A stretch of DNA of 64,000 nucleotides, from contig CP114126.1 in NCBI GenBank assembly GCA_029959195.1, forward strand, positions 1,116,001-1,180,000, read 5' to 3'. The DNA is from Dictyophora rubrovolvata. Lineage: Eukaryota > Basidiomycota > Agaricomycetes > Phallales > Phallaceae. A model generated the notes under the pieces. It was given only the letters and a program-made list of their open reading frames with translations, had not been told where the DNA came from and did no database searches. Below are positions 36,307-47,655 of the stretch, one piece after another. Made by a program: the position numbers and the translations under genes. The first letter of the stretch is position 1. Each line of letters opens with the position of its first letter.

Positions 36307-37814
36307 TAATAATGCGCACGCGCACACACGCATGATGATAGCACGACCGGTCGGATCGATGAGTGTGGTATATTTGTTTGTTGCTTTTGTGTATTTTTTT
36401 GTGTTGCGTTTTTCAGCTCTGGCCTTTTTTGCTTTTTTTTTTTTGCTTTCATTTTTGACTTTCCCCTTTCTCCATGGCCAGATGCCCATTTGCCCTGATC
36501 CCCTACATGATTCATCGCACCGCCAACGGACCCCACTTCACTTGCCGTATCATCATATATCTTTCCCCGCGTGCCTACTATCATACCTTTACCGGTTCCG
36601 GAATGTACTACCGTTTTCTCTCCTCATGTTTTCGTTGATATATATCTGTGATGTCAACCTTGCACGTCTGTCCTACGCAATTTCATAATATTACACTTTC
36701 TGATTGTCAAAGCATTGAACCGCCGACTTTTTCTTTATTTATGTAACTCTTTGATATGTTTGTTATACTCTAAACTCTCCGCCGTTATGCTTATGGTTTC
36801 TGCATGAGACCTTAGATTCATCTATGCTCTAGTCGCTGAACGGTATATGAGAAAAACCACTGCCACGGCATCCGACCGAAAACCGAGTTCACTTGGCGTT
36901 CACCTAACACTGGTCAGTCGCGCTCTAAATGTCACACACGTAATGTCACGCATCACGATTTGGTGACCCGAATGCGTTGTACCTTGTGTTTTCCGAACCG
37001 CCACAAATTGATCATCGATCAATGCCTGCAGTGGCACGGAAGTCCGGAAGTTTGCTTATTGCTTTCAATGCCTGAAATTATTGATGTCAATTGAATTTAC
37101 AGTATGTATATGAGTTGGGGTCCTTTTGGTATTTCTCTTCCTCGAACTCTTTCGATGGACGTGTAGACTGCAGAGCGCTGCATAGAACTCTTTTCCGACG
37201 AACTCATCAACCGTTTCACCTTTACTCCAGATGCATGTACAAAAAATTTGGACGGTTCACATTATTCCTACTGCTTGGTATTCAAATGTGCCGACGTTGG
37301 CGCTCCTCGAATAGAAAAGGAAATGGGCAGCGGTGACACTGATTCCTCCACTCAAGTTGGTTTTAATATGAAAGATTATTAGTTGTCAAAGCCGGTGCAA
37401 TTTAATAAATCTCCCCAGGGGGTTAATGGGGGAATGGATTGTGCGCAGGCGATGTCAGTGCTGCCCATGCTGATTGCAATTAGGCCCTTGGATTTGGCGT
37501 TCTCGTAGGCGATTTGAATGAATAGCATTATCGTCCGCTGATGAATGACGTGGGGTTTACGGGTGCGCTCGCGTCCTCGTTGAGACTTTCGTGAGAGTCT
37601 CAAACAGCTTCGAAAGAGGAAGACGTTGTAAACATCCCCGCGGTGGCCGTCAGGTCCAATCTTTTAAGTACCTACGGTATTACTTATCTAGCCCAGACTC
37701 TTCCGGCCATAATCGTCGTCAAATTCGTTACGATGTAAATATGGCGTATCGTTTTCTCGAGCAGCGGAGTTATGCTACTATACATTACTATAACCCTTTG
37801 CCAGGTATCTCACC
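36307..37814. other. Intergenic; T-rich CDC14 3' region and a diverged repeat scrap
   Basis: The first 400 bp are T-rich trailer. At about 37185-37310 and 37740-37815 the sequence matches 41660-41790 and 41935-42010 imperfectly (for example TCAACCGTTTCACCTTTAC and TCGTTTTCTCGAGCAG). These look like old duplicate remains at the edge of the P450 repeat block. No gene was found. Confidence 0.45.
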
Positions 37815-38156
37815 GGCAGTGCCGAGCATCATGAGAGTCCAACAGCGCTGATGATGGATCTCATTTCTAAAACAAACAAAACCATTTATATTAATTCTGA
37901 TTTTGGGTTTAATATATCCCACCAATAGTCAGAATCCACGATCCGGGGGTTACTCAACTTTAAATAAAACACATAAATATTACCGCACAAGAATCATAAT
38001 ACGCATCTGTGCCACCCCCAGATGTAGGAAGTATATGAGTTATACTGTCACTGACATTTACAAAAATCAACTAAACAATTCTCACCAACTTTTTTAAGAA
38101 CGAGGTTTACATAGTGACGTACTTATCGTCTCGTCAAGTACCGGAATTCCTGAGTT

Positions 38157-40287
38157 TCATGTTTGACGCCGTCTGAACATCACTTCAGCAGTCATGTTAG
38201 GCATACAAGCCGTAGCTAGTGAGATATTCGGTGGGCGGACGCCTTCGTTCTCCAGCTTGATATCATAATTGAGTATAATGTGCGCCATCATTGCCTTCAA
38301 CTCGTTTGCAGCAAAAAACCGACCGGGGCTATCGCGTCAAAATGCATGTCACTTATTTTGCTCGTTGGGTTCTCGAGATAATAATACACTCACCATGAGT
38401 GTGTCCCATGACCGAAAGCAATGTAATCCAGAGAAGTGTTAACGTACTGATTGGTGGTGTTCAAATCCTCATGGGTTCTAATCTTTGCAAACCGGAAACC
38501 ATCAAATTTATTCCCCTCGGGGTATTTTTCATCGTCGCGGTGAATCGGGTATGCAGCAGCAGAAACAAGGGTTCCCTTCGGAATAAAAGTGCCGTCAGAG
38601 AAGGTAAAGTCTTTCAACGCCAGGCGGCTCAGGGAAGCTGTAGGGTAAAACGCATGCATGTTGATATTATGGAGGATGAATATATATGTACACTTACTGA
38701 ATCCAACCCCATTGTACCGCTGACTTTCTTTGAAAAAACTGTCCAATTTGTGCATTCTCGTCATCGCAACTTTTGTCCATCCGTCTTCCGCAATCACAGC
38801 TTCAATTTCCTCCCTGATTGGTTGTATATAATGCGGTTCGGCGGCAAGATGATAGAGAGCGTGAGTGAAACTCTGTTTTAATGATATGAATGTGAGTCTC
38901 TGCACAAACAAGTTGGCGAAACGAAGACACGAACCATACCACTTGTGTGAATGGACGCAAAGTTGAAAGCAACAACTCTCCTCGTCAGATTAGGAACGCT
39001 CAGTTCATCCGCGTCAGGGGCTACTTCTATCAGCCATTCCAAAAGATCAGACTAGCACATTGATCTATACGTATCCTTTGATGTTCATTTCAAGAAGGAC
39101 ATACTGGTTTATCAGGATAGTCCTGACCATACTCCTCCAGTTTTTCCCGCCGTTCTTTGATAACTGGACCGAGGAACTCTGCAGCTTTGGACATTGCCCG
39201 TGAGGTTGTAATTAGATATTTCACTACCAAACTATACAAGCCAGGGTTTGTCGAGTCAACCACTATCAAACCCGAACTCACGGCCTCAGAGATCTCGGGA
39301 AACGCATTATTGTTTTACGGCTTTTGCTCGCATGCATAGCAAAATTAATATTGACTTTGAGGAATTCCGGGTCACGACCTAAATATGACATAATGAAAGA
39401 TCGGTGTCACTGAGAGATAGAAATCATACGTACAGAGAGGCAGTCCGACAAAAATTCTGTTGGAAGCGCGAGCGACTATTTGAACCACCTTGGAATACGC
39501 ACGTACCGAAGTCCAATCTGCACAGTTAAATGTTATTTGGCACCCGGGATAGCGAGATAAATAATGAAATATACCTTCTGTCAAAGGGATATTGTCATCA
39601 AACGCTTCCTGGATTTCTCCTCGGAGATCGTCGAACAAATAGGCGAGGTTTTTGTTGAGATGTGAATGTATGACGCCAAGGTGGTATATATTGGTAAGAT
39701 CACCCAAAAGATAGTCAACGAAAAACAACTGGAAAAATCCTCAGGTTTATACGAAATGACATCGCAAAAGGAAAATATTCAGACCTCGTTCGCAAACCCT
39801 CTGTGTGACAGTATGTCGTCTGGGGCTTTCCGCAAATCATCGAGCTGATCTTGTCGGGCCACAATAACATGCCAGCGCCGATCATTATCTGGTATTCGGA
39901 AAGCCCCCTTTTGGTACTAAAATTCATATCTTAACCGAGAACGAGGACGTGAAAACAAAAAATATAAAGCAACACACCTTGTTATACCCAGCATAAATGA
40001 GATCGTGAGAGTGGTCATTGAATTTTTTCCCTGTAATATAAGCGGAAATAATATCACTGCCCCCTAAGGCAGGGATGTGAGCCTGGATAAAAGTGAATAA
40101 ACAATATTGCCTTTTGAAATGGGGTGATGCTTACGATTGGATCGGGTTTTAGAATCAAGAATGCTCCGTAGGAGAGTAGTATGGTAAGTAATGTGAATCC
40201 AATCCACGCGAAAGTCAAAGGAGGTTCATCGAATTGAAAGAAAAGGGAATAACTTTGAGGGGTGGCGGAAAAGTTCGTAGTAGACAT
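38157..40287 (-). CDS. Cytochrome P450, ent-kaurene-oxidase-like, left repeat copy
   Basis: A microsomal heme oxygenase on the minus strand. It starts MSTTNFSATPQSYSLFFQF, followed by a single membrane anchor FAWIGFTLLTILLSYGAFLIL. Further landmarks are HIPALGGSDIISAY, DWTSVRAYSKVVQIVARASN, EEYGQDYPDKP, THALYHLAAEPHYIQPIREE (I-helix), FFKESQRYNG (K-helix ExxR) and the heme loop FGHGTHSCPGRFFAANELK, with the cysteine ligand across an intron. The C-terminus is MTAEVMFRRRQT. All introns can be spliced, so the gene looks intact. The overall pattern fits the ent-kaurene-oxidase/gibberellin-type fungal P450 group, but the substrate is unknown. It is nearly identical to the gene at 50909-53065. Confidence 0.87.
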
Positions 40288-40393
40288 TATTATTCCCAGA
40301 CGAGGGTGTAGCCGGGCAAAGTGAAGTCTTTTTATAAGAAGCTGAAATGAATTCATGTAGCGCCGCGGTTTGTAGCTTGAGGATCCCATAGAG

Positions 40394-40554
40394 GAATGGC
40401 ACCATTAATGGGACCTATGGGTTATGTTTCGAATTTGGTACCATTTCAGTAGTAGTGCCAATTTCCCTATGTCATCGCATCGGCTAGGACCACTAGTGCC
40501 AAAAAGTACTGAAATGGTACCAAATTAAGGACGATTCAGGACTGCGCCATTCCT
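40394..40554. mobile_element. Short inverted-repeat element (MITE candidate) in the left repeat
   Basis: The segment starts GGAATGGCACC and ends with GCGCCATTCC. Inside, AATTTGGTACCATTTCAGTA is mirrored by TACTGAAATGGTACCAAATT, a 20-bp perfect inverted pair. The corresponding place in the right repeat (about 53163-53250) has unrelated sequence. It has no coding capacity and no clear target duplication was found. Confidence 0.5.
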
Positions 40555-41167
40555 TGTTGGGTGTGTAATGAAATAGGAGTTGAAGCTTCATATATCATGT
40601 GCAAGATTTAATGGAAGTGCCCTAGTGCGATATTAAGCAACGTAAGCGACTCGGAAATCTAACCAACCCAAATGCAACGCATACGCATCCATCTAGGCAT
40701 TCATCAAGGAGAACCCTTTCATAATAAATGGGAGACAACTCAAAGAGGAAAGATGTAGAACTGTCGTCCAAGTCATCGAGAATACCACGGCAACCAAACG
40801 CTGAGCCACGTGCACATTTTCGAGTTTATTTGCGGGCAGTTTTGATGGCTTTCGCTGAACCGCCCTATGGAGAGAACGTGTCCTGATTCGAACAGATATC
40901 AGGCTCAGCAATGAGCTAATGACTTCTCGGCGAGCCACGTAAGATTGGACACTTTCAATGCAAAGCTAGGGCCGCCGGAGCTGTGATCGGTACAGCGGAC
41001 AAACACGCCGTGTATTTGGATAATTTATAACCCATCGAGATTTGGTTTCGACCAACAGGCTTGTTAGAATCTTGAACCAGAAAGAAACTAATAATATTTG
41101 TCATTGTTTCAACCTTGTCACATGTCACATGTCACACGTGTCACCTCGGCTTCCACGCTTGATTCAT

Positions 41168-41494
41168 ATGGCGACCTCGAACACAAGCAAAGACTGCTTA
41201 TCTTGTCGACTGATTTCTTCCCTGACGCTGACGGGAATTGGAATCTATGCACTTAGACAAACCCGACCCAGATTTCCAGGTTCTCCTGCAGGTAAGGCAC
41301 TACTTATGGCAGTTGGCACAGGTGAGTCAAGAACGTTCAACTTCAAACTTGAGAGAGTGCGTCTTCTCACTTGGCTTATTGTAGGTCTCGCTATAATAGG
41401 AATAATTCAGGGCATAGATATTGTCAAAGATCCTAATTGGCAGGATAAATCAGACGCTACTGTTCTGTCAACGAAGCACAGAACCTCAGAATGA
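41168..41494 (+). CDS. DMAC1/DUF4536-like small mitochondrial membrane protein, left copy
   Basis: The family member in animals helps assemble the distal membrane arm of respiratory complex I. Two exons, 41168-41321 and 41385-41494, give 87 residues. The diagnostic N-terminal motif KDCLSCRLISSLTLTGIGIY has the CxxC pair followed by the first transmembrane helix. A second hydrophobic stretch, VGTGLAIIGIIQGIDIV, crosses the intron. The C-terminus is a polar tail ending KHRTSE. The ATG at 41168 is the first in frame before the motif. An almost identical gene is at 53901-54225. Confidence 0.75.
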   Translation: MATSNTSKDCLSCRLISSLTLTGIGIYALRQTRPRFPGSPAGKALLMAVGTGESRTFNFKLERVRLLTWLIVGLAIIGIIQGIDIVKDPNWQDKSDATVLSTKHRTSE

Positions 41495-41626
41495 AGCGCG
41501 GCTCTTGGCGAAACACAATTTCATTCATTAAAAACATGCGTTGCCATCGATCTACATATAATAACCCCAATATTGATACCAATAGATTTACCGTAAGTGA
41601 TTCTTCTTATAATGCGAAACCAGAAA

Positions 41627-41839
41627 CTAATCAAAATAGTTTTCAGTAATAATACAATTCTTTGCGAGCTCTGCGGGGATGTCGATCAACCGCTTCACCT
41701 TTACGCCGGATACAAGCATCACCTTCTTTGGGAGATTCGCATTATTCCTATTTTTTTGTACTAAAATGTGCTGACAGAGCGCAGCGGACACAGCCCCATG
41801 CGCTCCATGCAACCATCCCGGGGAAATAGCATGAGACAC
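41627..41839 (-). pseudogene. Possible GH3 C-terminal remnant
   Basis: Reading on the minus strand, KKVMLVSGVKVKRLIDIP, then AELAKN, lines up with the end of the GH3 enzyme (TFELEGEAVQISTFPQSS) in spacing and in the last bases, where CCCGCAGAGCTCG is shared. Upstream there is no GH3 catalytic sequence, so this is at most a C-terminal scrap. A related diverged copy lies near 37185-37310. Confidence 0.35.
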
Positions 41840-43969
41840 CAGCTGCTTCTGTCATAGACATAGCTAAACAGATCTCCCCGTTGTTTTCTCTTCAGGAACA
41901 AATATGGGGAGGATATCCTGAAACGATGTATGACATAGCAGCGCATCGTTTTCTCGAGCAGTAGGGTTATGCGCCTAGTTTACACTACTACGGCACTTTG
42001 CCAAGTATCTTACCTACGGACATTTGACACCGACTGAGCAGCGGGCACCGGTTGATCTGTTCCCGGAACGGCATGTCTGTCATATATATGGTTGCTATGG
42101 ATTATATCAATACCAAACCATACATGGAACTCCCGGTTGCTGCACGAACACAAATTGAGGAAGAACCGCCGATAACGCAATCAAGATGATCGGTCGACTT
42201 TGACTGGTGTGAACTCTTCAATTTGGCTGATCAGACCCGGACCCGGCGGGATTTCCTACTCATGTTTCGGAAAGCGTTTAGCAACGAATGCAAGTGGGAT
42301 CCGCGCAAAGACGTTATGCATCCTCTATCGCTGTCGACTGCTATTCGATGGTTGCGTGGTGTAAGACCACTTGGTGCTAACTCGTCCCAAACATGATCAG
42401 GGAACTTTGCTTCAGGTCCTGCCGGGGCCATGGTCGTAGACTTTATTCGTCTGAGATTTTCTCACTTTCCCCTTATACCTGTTCTATACTACCCATTTCA
42501 TTTTACCAGTTTATAGTTGTATGCTCCGAAAATCATCTCAGCTCTTTCAAGTGGAATATGCGTTCCACCGAAAGAGCTCGAACATTGTATTTATAATGAA
42601 TTGTTCCTCGAATTAATAAAGTAGTATTTTAGTATCTAAACACTCAAATTTTCCTCTATTATTTTCGATGATAATGTTTACTCTTCATTATTGTACACAT
42701 TGTCTCATTCTAGGAGTCGCTGTTGCTACACTCCACTCCAACTCGATACAGCATTCACACACATCGGCTTTGAATTTTGAAATTACTGGCGGTGATGTGG
42801 AAATTCGTTCAAGATGGTCTTTCTTTTGCTGTGTAAGGGCCGTCCAAATTTATTGATCGATCGGCGCGCGAGTACGAGATTCCGGGTGCACTGTCTTCAT
42901 GACCCTAAATACGGTGGATTATACGTACGTGAAAAATAGTCAAATGAGATGTCTATATTGAACCACTTACTGATTAGCCACAGGGGGATGGAGGTGAAGG
43001 GGTTTAGGGATGGGCTCGAAATACGGAGGTTCGGGTGAGGCGAGCATGATGGATGATTGAACGTTGGACGTATCTAAGACCATTCTCGAGACTTCAGGTG
43101 ATGCATAATTCAGAGAATCCCGTCGTTTGAAGGTGGGGGATCCAAATCATTAGACAAATTCTTTCAAACCGTTGGAGGGTCGAATATGTCATGGAACTTC
43201 GGAGCCTGGCGGCATGGGTTCCGAGCTGAACGTTTCTCCTATTCGAAGAACAAAGTCACCAAACCGAGACTCATCTTTATCAGACGCGGTTCGCGTTTGT
43301 GGCATGGCGATTGCATGAATTTGCTGTCTTGATTGGCGGAGATGCTTGCAAGTCGAGCAGACTGCGTGGATGCAGAGCCTGCATCAGACACACTGGAGTT
43401 AGACACGCTAATGGCTTAAATGCTCCCGGTGTTTGTCTCTCGAGTCGCCATGAAGCAAAAAGTTTGAGTTTTTGAGTCAGGATCTTCAAAGAATTATAGT
43501 AATGGAGATTGGAGACTCAATTGCAAACAGCAAGCCTACGCACGAACACACCATTAAACGAGATAATCATTCCGATATCGCTCACCTTGGGCGATAACTG
43601 ATATTGATATTCCACCTACGATAGTCGTCAAAGGTAGCGCAAGTGCAGCAGCTGCCCAGCGCCTAAATCTCTGGTGACAGTTACTCCGTCACGTGACAAG
43701 CACTACCAAGCGGCCTTCTCCAATATTTTACAGTTTCGTCGGTGTCAGTTCGACATGAGGCTTGGTCTATTTAGAGACCGCGAATTCTACCAACCATATG
43801 CTCGATAGTTTGCCGAGCATCTTTCAGATTACTACCCGGTGGGAGATCTTCCTGCTATTGGTGAGAAATTCAAGAATCAAGTCTAGACCGTGTCAAGTGA
43901 ATGCGTGTCAGGCTATCGTTCACTGGCCAATTAGGTACGTAAAGGATCGTATATAGTTCCTTGCACTGG
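41840..43969. other. Accessory gap without a supported gene
   Basis: About 2.1 kb between the left repeat and the decaying P450. Short frames such as 42231-42431 (minus) and 42668-42856 (plus) show no motif. 41935-42010 repeats part of 37740-37815. Likely decayed sequence. Confidence 0.4.
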
Positions 43970-46155
43970 ATGATCCTGATCACCTTTTGCGCTACCATGT
44001 TCGTGATCATCCTGCAGCTGATTTCTTTGTCCCTCGCGTTCGTATATTTGGCAGACCTTCTATGTAAACGAAAGTATCGACCGCCTAAAGGAATGCCAAG
44101 CTTCTTCGTCATCCTCGCTTCGAAGTTTTGACTTACCTTTGGACACATTTTGATAGGTTTGAGACTACCCCCTGGACCTTCCGGAAGACCTATCGTTGGG
44201 CATTATATGAAAACTTTCGATCGGAACCTAATGAAAGAATGGAGAGAGAAATATGGTATAGTCCTACTAGTAACGTTTTACTTTCAGATTGAGAAACCCC
44301 TAATTCTTGCATAATATAATATTCAAGGTAACATTGTATCGGTTCATGCTTTTGGAATGCCATTCGTTTTCGTATATTCCGATGAGATTGCACAAGAACT
44401 TTTTACGGCAAAGCGTGGTGCGACGTACTCTGACAGACCCCCCTTTCACATGGCTATCCTGTAAGTTATTTTATGTGAGGGACCGACATTTTCGAACTAC
44501 TATGTCATACAGATTGGGCTGGGACTATAACATAGCTTTTATGCCATATGGAAATTGGTGGAGACGTCATATCAGGGCGTTTCATCAGTTTTTCAATTCC
44601 AAAGCTGTGGCGGCATTTGAACCGGTTCAGGTGAAATCATGTCGGTGAGAAAGATCGTAACCTCCCTTCACCGTATTTGCCTAAACAGTTTAATAAACTT
44701 CAATGAGATCACTGCTTCAGAACTTGCTCGAGACTCCCGCTGAATTTGAAGAACATATGAAATTTTCTGTCAGTCAAATCATAATGGACGTATGTATATG
44801 ATTTTTGGAAGCTTACTCTTTTGAGCTGCTAATATCGTCCGTCATTTTTTCAACCAGGTAACGTATGCTATCGATATTAGACCAAAAAAGGACACTTTTC
44901 TTGATATGGTTTATTTGGCCCTTGAAGGGCTTGATCCAACTGTATCACCCGGTCAATGGCTCGTGGACATCTTTCCAACACGTGAGTACCTCACTCTCAA
45001 CTTGACTTTCGGTTTGTGACCAATTTTTAGTAAAACCTGTGCTCGAATGGGTTCCAGTATTAGGAGTCAAGGAGGTTATTACGAAATACAGAAAAATAAC
45101 CCGAGATGTTGCCGATGTTCCATTCAGTATTGTGAAGGTAACAAAATTCAAGACCACTAAAATGGGTTTTTGTCTCACAGCCAAACAGAATCGTGAGGAG
45201 CCGGATCATTCTTTTGTATCGATATCCTTGGAAAGAATGCGCAAGCTCAAGGATCTCTCTTTACCCGACGAAGAAGTAGTGATAAGCAACACGGCGGGAA
45301 TGGCATATGCAGCAGCTGCAGGAACTGTATGTAATCACTATTTGGAAAAGAAAAGAAAAAATTAGTTAAGGTTTTACCCAGATTATATCCTTCCTTCTAA
45401 ACGCGATTTTGTCCTGTCTGTTATTTCCTAAAATTCAACACAAACTACATGACGAGCTCGATAGAGTTCTTGGTGACCGTTTGCCAACCTTAGCAGATCG
45501 GGATGACTTGCCTTATTTCAATGCATTTTGCTATGAAGTGTTGCGCTGGAGACCCAGCCTACCTTTGGGTGTGCCCCACGCTGCATTGGAAGATAATGTC
45601 CTTGGAGAGTATTTTATACCGAAAGGAAGTATTATCGTTTTAGATTCATTGTATGACTTCCTTTTTCGGTGCTATTTTTCTCTACTAACTCTCGGCTAGG
45701 CAAATTCTACGCGATAAAAAATATGGTCCCAACCCCGAAGAATTCAATCCAGAAAGATACTTTCAACCCGGTATCCCTTTTCCTACAGAACACTTTGGTT
45801 TTGGACGAAGGTCAGTGTGTGCTTTGATATCCTCGGATGTGGATTACACCGCCCTGATTATTGACGTCTGGACAAAAGAATCTGCCCGGGTCGCTTCTTC
45901 GCTAACAATACGATTTTCCTTTTAATGGCATCGATGTTGAAAGCCTTTGAATTTGCACCGATGAAGGATAAAAATGGGCTTGACATACATATTTCAGAAG
46001 AGAATACTGACTCGCCTTTAATTCTGTTGGTTTTTAGTTATTTTCGATATTCTCGCTCATATGATTACAGTTCTCCTGTACCTTTCAAATGCTCTATCCA
46101 TCCTCGTTCTTCTCATGTCAACGACCTCATTTCTCCTGAGGATTCGAATGCATAA
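43970..46155 (+). pseudogene. Cytochrome P450 of a second subfamily, decaying
   Basis: Clear P450 landmarks run along the plus strand: anchor MFVIILQLISLSLAFVYLAD, hinge LRLPPGPSGRPIVGHYM, FGMPFVFVYSDEIAQELF, C-helix NWWRRHIRAFHQFF, FCYEVLRWRPSLPLGVPH (ExxR), FNPERYFQPG and heme loop FGFGRRICPGRFFANN. Several defects are visible. The first intron has GA instead of GT after CCGCCTAAAG (44085-44089). The frame is lost around 44705, before RSLLQNLLETP. The junction near 45137-45180 cannot be spliced in frame. The I-helix AGxDT aspartate is missing (AAAGTIIS). It most resembles the P450 at 5272-7449, not its immediate neighbours. Confidence 0.8.
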
Positions 46156-46582
46156 CTTCATCGCGAGGCATAAGGTGCAGTTTTATGTCTTTCCGTCGTT
46201 AGTTTGCCTTGAAGTTTAGGTTCGCTACTCGCTACACAGAGATTGATACAGCCCAGGCTGTCTGAAGAACTACATATGTGTAACCCGAGAAATTCACTGG
46301 AAATATTATTCCGTTTTCGCCGCCAGAAGGGAGTCTGTATACTCTTCAAGTTTGCTTAAGTCGATCGGTTTCCAAGAATGGAGGATAGTACGAAACTCAC
46401 GGTGAGACGACACTCCAATGGTTAGCTTCATCAGCTATATCAAAACCATATATCAATCAATTTCCCGTGTTATCATGTTTCTTGATACAGAAGCTCAGTG
46501 CGCGAGGTGTGTGCATTATAATGATCCACGATACAGCTTGGCAAACGGGTTTCCGCATTTTTATTTATTTGCTGGTTCGGAT
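46156..46582. other. Downstream of the P450 pseudogene, nothing recognised
   Basis: No gene or clear repeat seen. Short minus-strand frames lack motifs. Confidence 0.35.
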
Positions 46583-46941
46583 TAGTGATGGATCCAATTC
46601 GGTTTGTATTCAGTTGAAAGTCCAAGTTTAAGTTCAAATCCAAATTCAGGTTTTGTTCAGTTTGATTTGGGAACTGAACCGGATCTGAGATCGTCCAGAA
46701 TATCGAACTGGTTTGGAACCGGCCAAATCACCTATAGTCTTTTATAGAATGAAAATGGATTCCAAGCGCTGCCGATCCCGATACAAAGAAGCGAAGCAGG
46801 CTGTCTTTGGATCGTTCCGCAGCCTTGCAGCTTCTTAAGATGGTTGAATGAACTGCGGCAAACCACTCAAATTGCGATGGGCCGCCAAGTACGAACCAGT
46901 TTCAGACTGCACTGAACCGAACCAAACTGGATCCATAACTA
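46583..46941. mobile_element. Inverted-repeat element of about 360 bp (hAT-like MITE candidate)
   Basis: Begins TAGTGATGGATCCAATTCGG and ends with CCGAACCAAACTGGATCCATAACTA. The two ends are inverted repeats with few mismatches, and TAGTGATGG/CCATAACTA resembles hAT-type termini. TTCGGAT stands directly before the left end and again 5 bp beyond the right end (46947-46953), so a near 8-bp target duplication is possible. The interior is rich in AAGTTCAAAT and AACCGG words and has no transposase. Confidence 0.5.
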
Positions 46942-47655
46942 TACAATTCGGATGCTGGATTCTTTTTCTCGTTGACAAGTTTAAAAAGGGTTTGACTTCT
47001 TTTTCTTGTCAGCATTCAGCCGTTCGGACCGGACAAGGGCCATGGCTTGTTGAAGTTATGACACGCGGAATGACATTGCGCAATGGCTCACCAGGTGCAG
47101 TGATGGAAGGTTTATGCACAGTTTCCAATGAACGACGTGATTCAGATCGTGCCGAAGTGATTCTCTTTACTATTTGGGAACTGATAGGTTCTGCAATCCT
47201 GATTCTACAAAATGGTTGGAAAAATGTGTGCAGCTGTATGGCTGCCGAGACTCGTGTGCTGGCTGGACGGCAGTGCCTCTGATCTGAAATTAATTTGAGT
47301 TGGAAGGCTTCTTCCCACCGGATGTTTGCCCAAAGGTTGTCCATTCAAAAATCACTGGAAATTAATTGACCGTGAATCGCAACCAATCAAGGAACGTTTG
47401 TGGTTAATCGATAAAAATTCTTGTCATCGTTAATTTATACTCATGTCAGCACGACCATCTCATCGGCTCCCGGGGAAAATGCATTCACCTTCTTCTCGCA
47501 TAACCGGAATGGCTGCCTATCGGGTTCGCAGGCTATCGGGCGTATACTTCAGAAAAAGTACTCCTGTATAGGGAAACAGTTTTTCCATCGCTCTTCGTGA
47601 ATCCTTATAAAGACTTGACCTTGCCTTGACTGTCTGGCAACATCTCCCCCTGACA
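46942..47655. other. Upstream region of the third ent-kaurene-oxidase-like P450
   Basis: About 700 bp. An open frame on the minus strand (47009-47344) overlaps one on the plus strand. Neither has a recognised motif. It presumably holds the P450 promoter. Confidence 0.35.

Larger units (their letters stand above)
37815..41680. repeat. Left copy of a direct segmental duplication (P450 + DMAC1-like gene)
   Basis: About 3.9 kb that recurs in the same orientation at 50555-54410. The match begins near GAGCATCATGAGAGTCCAAC and ends just inside the last codons of a GH3 gene (GCGAGCTCTGCGGG near 41665). Gene order, introns and most intergenic sequence agree. The main difference is a non-homologous segment at about 40390-40565. 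Confidence 0.9.

Noticed and set aside
40850-40930. tRNA-like GATTCGAA boxes (also near 53640)
   Set aside because: The A and B boxes are far too close together, and the sequence is simply part of the direct duplication.
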